In this document: positions 60,419 to 64,000 of the stretch, piece by piece | Layout: each line of letters starts with the position of its first letter | Position numbering within the stretch: position 1 is the first letter of the stretch | NCBI RefSeq assembly: GCF_002949735.1 | Contig: NZ_CP026681.1 | Coordinates: forward strand, 4,416,501-4,480,500 | Length of the DNA stretch: 64,000 nt | Origin: Nostoc sp. 'Peltigera membranacea cyanobiont' N6 | GTDB lineage: Bacteria > Cyanobacteriota > Cyanobacteriia > Cyanobacteriales > Nostocaceae | Direction of reading: 5' to 3' | Notes under the pieces: model-generated | The model's database searches: none | The model's input: only the letters and a program-made list of their open reading frames with translations | What the model was told of the DNA's origin: nothing | Position numbers and translations under genes: made by a program

Positions 60419-61927
60419 ATGATAGAAGGATCGCAACAAAAACGGGTGGTAGTTGTAGGTGCTGGTTGGGCTGGTTTAGGAGCAACCTACCATTTGGCAA
60501 AACAAGGTTATGATGTGACACTTCTAGAAGCAGGCCCTTATCCCGGTGGATTGGTGGCAGGTTGGCAAACAGCAGCCGGAAAATCTGTTGAAGCTGGCAT
60601 TCATGGCTTCTGGTATCCTTACAGAAATATTTTTTCTTTAATTAATCAATTAGAAATTAATCCTTTTACTACTTGGACTCGTTCTTCGCAATATTCGCCA
60701 GCAGGTTTAGAAGTTGAATCGCCGATTTTTCAAGACTTACCGCGACTTCCCTCGCCACTAGGAACTTTTCTCTACACTCAGTTTAAGCGGCTGCCACTAA
60801 TCGATCGTCTCAGCGCCCTGCCTTTACTTTATGCTGTCGTTGATTTTGACAATTCCGATGCAGCTTGGCGGCGCTATGACTTTGTAACTGCCCGTGAATT
60901 GTTCAAAGACTTTAACGTTTCTGCACGGCTTTACCGCGAGGCTTTTGAACCAATGTTATTGGTGGGCTTGTTTGCCCCTGGCGAACAATGTTCAGCCGCC
61001 GCAACTTTAGGGATGCTTTACTTTTTTATTCTGGCTCATCAAGCCGATTTTGATGTGGTTTGGTGTCGGGGAACTGTCGGAGAAAAGATATTTCGTCCTT
61101 GGGTGGAACGAATTGAAAAAGCTGGTGCGCGAGTGTTGCCTAAGCGTCGGGTTACAGACTTAATTGTTGATAGTAATCAAGTTAAGGGTGTGGTTTGTGG
61201 TGATGAAGTTTTTGATGCAGATGCCGTGATTTTTGCAGTTGGAGTCACGGGGATGAAGAAAATTGTCTCAACTAGCCCTAGTTTACAAAGCCGTGAAGAA
61301 TTCCGTAATTTGAGCAATTTAGGAGCAATTGATGTTTTAGCAACGCGACTATGGTTTGACCGCAAAATTGATATTCCGCGTCCTTCTAATGCTTGCTTTG
61401 GATTTGACGCAAGTACAGGTTGGACGTTTTTTGATTTGAATGCCCTACATGATGAATATCGGGATGAGCCGGGAACAGTGATTGAAGCTGATTTCTATCA
61501 TGCGAATCAGTTTCTCGGTTTGAGTGATGAGGAGATTTTAGAAATAGTTCAGGGTTATTTAGCAACTTGTGTACCCGCGTTTCGAGAGGCAAAAATAATT
61601 GATAGCAGTGTAATTAGGCTACCTCAAGCGGTGACTCACTTTGCACCTGGTAGCTATCGTTATATGTTGCCCGCGAAGACAAGTTTTGAAAATGTGTTTA
61701 TGAGTGGGGATTGGATTGTGAACCGTCATGGTTCCTGGTCGCAAGAAAAGGCTTATGTTACTGGTTTAGAAGCGGCGAATTTAGTGGTGTCTTATTTGGG
61801 AGAAGGCCAGTCAGCTGAGATTTTAGCTGTAGAAGAGGATGAAGTGCATATCCAAGTGGCGCGATCGCTCAACCAAACTCTACGTGACTTGAGCAAATCT
61901 ATCCTACCTAACTTTTGGCTGCCGTAA
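60419..61927 (+). CDS. FAD-dependent oxidoreductase of the phytoene desaturase/amine oxidase type
   Basis: The ATG at 60419, with GGAGG upstream, gives 502 residues. The N-terminal dinucleotide-binding motif is VVVVGAGWAGLGATYHLAKQ (residues 11-30) with LLEAGPYPGGLVAGW. The C-terminal FAD-binding motif is NVFMSGDWIVNRHGSWSQEK (about 440-460). Middle parts match carotenoid desaturase-like proteins found in cyanobacteria and plastids (GIHGFWYPYRNIFSLINQLE). It probably oxidises or isomerises a carotenoid or another prenyl lipid at the membrane. The exact substrate is open. Confidence 0.78.
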   Translation: MIEGSQQKRVVVVGAGWAGLGATYHLAKQGYDVTLLEAGPYPGGLVAGWQTAAGKSVEAGIHGFWYPYRNIFSLINQLEINPFTTWTRSSQYSPAGLEVESPIFQDLPRLPSPLGTFLYTQFKRLPLIDRLSALPLLYAVVDFDNSDAAWRRYDFVTARELFKDFNVSARLYREAFEPMLLVGLFAPGEQCSAAATLGMLYFFILAHQADFDVVWCRGTVGEKIFRPWVERIEKAGARVLPKRRVTDLIVDSNQVKGVVCGDEVFDADAVIFAVGVTGMKKIVSTSPSLQSREEFRNLSNLGAIDVLATRLWFDRKIDIPRPSNACFGFDASTGWTFFDLNALHDEYRDEPGTVIEADFYHANQFLGLSDEEILEIVQGYLATCVPAFREAKIIDSSVIRLPQAVTHFAPGSYRYMLPAKTSFENVFMSGDWIVNRHGSWSQEKAYVTGLEAANLVVSYLGEGQSAEILAVEEDEVHIQVARSLNQTLRDLSKSILPNFWLP

Positions 61928-62033
61928 TCCGTAGGGACGCGAAGAGTTAATCATTAGTTGTAATCTAAATTCGGTAAGCTAAAGAAAGCTATGCTATACG
62001 ATCCTTCTAATGTAAATCAAATCACATAAGCTT

Positions 62034-62402
62034 ATGGAGCCAGACTCTTTACAAACTGAGGTGATTCTGACGCATCCGCGTCAGTCACTCGGTAAAGTGC
62101 AACTTGATTGGACACCCCAACCCGGCAATTATCTCGATTTTGAGGGTAAAACCTACGCGGTTTTAGAACGCCGCCATCGATACCAACTTAAAGCTGGGCG
62201 TTACCGCTTACATAATATTGCCATTTATGTACAGTCTGCTAAACGGCCATCTGAGAAAAGTTTGGTAGGTGGACGTTGGGTAGTTGGCGATGCCACCTGT
62301 TGCTACAATGCTCATTCAGAACTCATTCGCTGTGCAGTGAACCCAGATGGCCCTTGCGAATCTTGCCGCTTTTATGAAAAGTCTGAGGAGAGACGCGATT
62401 AA
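62034..62402 (+). CDS. DUF6464 family protein, cyanobacterial
   Basis: The 122-residue protein has a beta-rich part (VILTHPRQSLGKVQLDWTPQ, YLDFEGKTYAVLERRHRYQL) and a C-terminal cysteine cluster (GDATCCYNAHSELIRCAVNP, GPCESCRFYEK) that could bind zinc or an iron-sulphur cluster. I recognise it as the widespread cyanobacterial DUF6464 family; function unknown. The last codons lie in a perfect 20-bp palindrome. Confidence 0.75.
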   Translation: MEPDSLQTEVILTHPRQSLGKVQLDWTPQPGNYLDFEGKTYAVLERRHRYQLKAGRYRLHNIAIYVQSAKRPSEKSLVGGRWVVGDATCCYNAHSELIRCAVNPDGPCESCRFYEKSEERRD

Positions 62403-62410
62403 TCGCGTCT
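62391..62410. terminator. Perfect 20-bp palindrome over the DUF6464 stop codon
   Basis: AGACGCGATTAATCGCGTCT, a 10-bp self-complementary stem. It lies between convergent genes (DUF6464 and fmt) but has no T tract, so terminator function is tentative. The same sequence type occurs widely as a repeat in Nostocales. Confidence 0.5.
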
Positions 62411-62470
62411 GTACAGGAGTTAGGAGCTAAAAATTATTCTCCATAATCTCCCTCATCTCTTCCATCCCTG

Positions 62471-63502
62471 TCAGTTTCCCGCACCAAAAACTTCTCCCAC
62501 AGTTAAGCGGCTACCATTAACAAAATCCCATCCCGACTGGGGACGTTTCCCAGCTAGCTGAACCTCTCGCAACAGCAACAAACCTTCCCCAGTTTGAACG
62601 ATCGCACCAATTCCTTTGATAATGCTAACTACAACTCCCGGTTTGTCTGATGCGTTTGACAAATCAGGCAATTTATGAATTAATTCTTGTAATTCTGGTG
62701 GTAGATTGCGTAGACGCGGAGCGGCTTGTCGCCAGACATCGCTTACAGAAGCAAGGGGAGCCGAAGCGGTGATTTTCAACAAGTTGTTACGAAAGGTAGC
62801 CGTGCAGTTAGGGTAAAAGCCTCTAATTTGATTGTGTAATTGGATCGCACTTTTTGACCAATCCAAACCATAATCTTCTTTTTGAATCAGAGGTGCATAA
62901 GTAGCTGCTAAATTATCTTGGGGAATTGGTTGAATTTCTTTACGTTCCAACTTCAACAGAGTTTCCACCAAAAGATCCCCACCGATTTCTGCTAGTCTGT
63001 CGGCTAAATCTTGGGCATTATCCAGTAATCCGATAGGTGTAGTGGCTATTTGTAGCATTGGCCCGGTATCCATCCCCACATCCATTAACATGGTTGCGAT
63101 CCCCGTTTCCTTTTCACCGTTATACAAACACCACTGAATCGGTGCTGCACCGCGATATTTGGGTAAAATCGAGCCATGTACATTAATGCAGCCCAATTTT
63201 GGCATCTTTAAGATTTTTGCCGATAAAATCTGTCCATAAGCGACAACAACAAACACATCTGCGTCTAATTGTTTGAGTTTGGTTAAAGTTTCAGTGTCTT
63301 TTTTCACCCGTTCGGGTTGCCATACTGGTAAGTTATGAGCAGTAGCGATCGCTTTTACTGGTGTTGGCGTAAGTTTATTTCCGCGTTCCCGGCGTTTATC
63401 TGGTTGGGTGACAACCGCCAGCACCTCAAAATCTGAATGATTCAATAACTTTTCCAAGGTGGGTACAGCAAACTGCGGTGTACCAAAGAATACAATTTTC
63501 AT
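62471..63502 (-). CDS. fmt: Methionyl-tRNA formyltransferase
   Basis: 343 residues. The N-terminal formyltransferase domain begins MKIVFFGTPQFAVPTLEKLL and has the catalytic and folate-binding stretch INVHGSILPKYRGAAPIQWC (Asn, His) and ETGIATMLMDVGMDTGPMLQ with the Asp of the active site. The C-terminal OB-like domain follows (DWSKSAIQLHNQIRGFYPNC). It formylates Met-tRNAi for translation initiation. The protein carries a 25-residue loop in the second domain (SVSDVWRQAAPRLRNLPPEL). Complete and probably functional. Confidence 0.95.
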   Translation of the reverse strand: MKIVFFGTPQFAVPTLEKLLNHSDFEVLAVVTQPDKRRERGNKLTPTPVKAIATAHNLPVWQPERVKKDTETLTKLKQLDADVFVVVAYGQILSAKILKMPKLGCINVHGSILPKYRGAAPIQWCLYNGEKETGIATMLMDVGMDTGPMLQIATTPIGLLDNAQDLADRLAEIGGDLLVETLLKLERKEIQPIPQDNLAATYAPLIQKEDYGLDWSKSAIQLHNQIRGFYPNCTATFRNNLLKITASAPLASVSDVWRQAAPRLRNLPPELQELIHKLPDLSNASDKPGVVVSIIKGIGAIVQTGEGLLLLREVQLAGKRPQSGWDFVNGSRLTVGEVFGAGN

Positions 63503-64000
63503 TAATGATTTAGTTGTTAATCGTTAGTTATTAGTTAATGGTAAATAATATCGGCTGTTTGGTGGTACAATATTTTCGTATTAGTGAAACTAAAAGCCTA
63601 CTTGATTAACTTAATAGTTAAGTTTATAAGTGTAACAGGTAGCATAAACTGCATCTGCCTTTAGTTAATCTAATGGTTTAGTGGTGTCTCGTCACGAGCC
63701 ACTAGAGCATCTACCAAGTCAAATTTGTTGTGTTCCCGATGTTTAACCCAAATTGGCATTAAATACAGTTGGGTTTCCAAAAAACTATTGCATCTTCTAG
63801 CTATTTCTGTAGTTGAGATTGCAATTTATGACTTTGGGTTGCTGATAGCAATATTTTCTGAGTATGATTTATTATGCGTCTGCTTTCCCAGCTTTCCATG
63901 TAACGCCTCACGTTTACCATCATGAGGGTTTGCGCTGTTATATTTAGTGTGTAACCTGGCTTGTTTGCTTTGTACTAGCGATCGCTAGTACGATCCCCAC
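63503..64000. other. Non-coding end of the window
   Basis: It contains TTAGTTATTAGTTAATGG-type repeats (63524-63541) similar to those between ribosomal genes, and a HIP1 site at 63978. A 66-codon frame at 63725 has no coding features. No gene is accepted here. Confidence 0.5.

Noticed and set aside
63725..63925. 66-codon frame as a gene
   Set aside because: No ribosome binding site and no conserved features; it lies in a spacer next to repeats.

Overview
The window looks like chromosome of a filamentous, heterocyst-forming cyanobacterium (Nostoc-like). Pointers are the very frequent HIP1 octamer GCGATCGC, short dispersed repeats typical of Nostocales, a molybdate permease-ATPase fusion (modBC), a Mo-nitrogenase C-terminal-domain protein, a caspase-like protein and a long tRNA array of the kind described in Nostoc/Anabaena. 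No database search could be run; all names come from motifs and family recognition.

Layout. About 1-36.6 kb is accessory DNA. It opens with an ISAzo13 remnant and a possibly iron-regulated cassette (Fur-like palindrome, duplicated ribbon-helix-helix protein, haem-oxygenase-like diiron protein, small ORF). Next come an IS5-type transposase, a DNA-binding protein with a tyrosine recombinase, and two related divergent pairs of sigma-70-like and small hypothetical genes sharing GTCACATTT boxes (7.7-11.5 kb). A compact four-gene block follows: three tyrosine recombinases and a coiled-coil TnpC-like protein, with a WGR gene, bracketed by copies of one 15-bp site (11.9-18.0 kb). An HNH nuclease gene then precedes 21 closely packed tRNA-like genes (20.4-22.2 kb). 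A plasmid backbone (ParA, ribbon-helix-helix partner, CyRepA1-type replication protein, small conserved genes) fills 22.4-29.6 kb. From 29.7 to 36.6 kb there is a graveyard of insertion sequences and truncated genes (IS630, IS4, IS1634 type, TniQ fragment, truncated helicase, caspase-like gene). It ends at 36574 in what looks like a terminal end of a Tn7-like transposon.

From 36.7 kb on the content is chromosomal core: a glycosyltransferase; rplS, tRNA-Trp, secE, nusG, rplK, rplA, rplJ, rplL in the conserved cyanobacterial order; an acyltransferase; tRNA-Ala; trhO; two sensory histidine kinases in tandem; a GIY-YIG protein; a Ser/Thr kinase with a YARHG domain; a cupin; a Met/Cys-rich copper-storage-like protein; modBC; a methyltransferase; a carotenoid-desaturase-like flavoprotein; a DUF6464 protein; and fmt.

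How it fits together. A replication-partition module and a tRNA array lie only about 10-15 kb from ribosomal protein genes. The simplest reading is an integrated plasmid or plasmid-derived cargo, possibly carried by a Tn7-like element whose end is seen at 36574. Small repeats have also entered genes: one sits in a tRNA anticodon loop, one interrupts a Uma2 gene, and one encodes the linker of ModBC.
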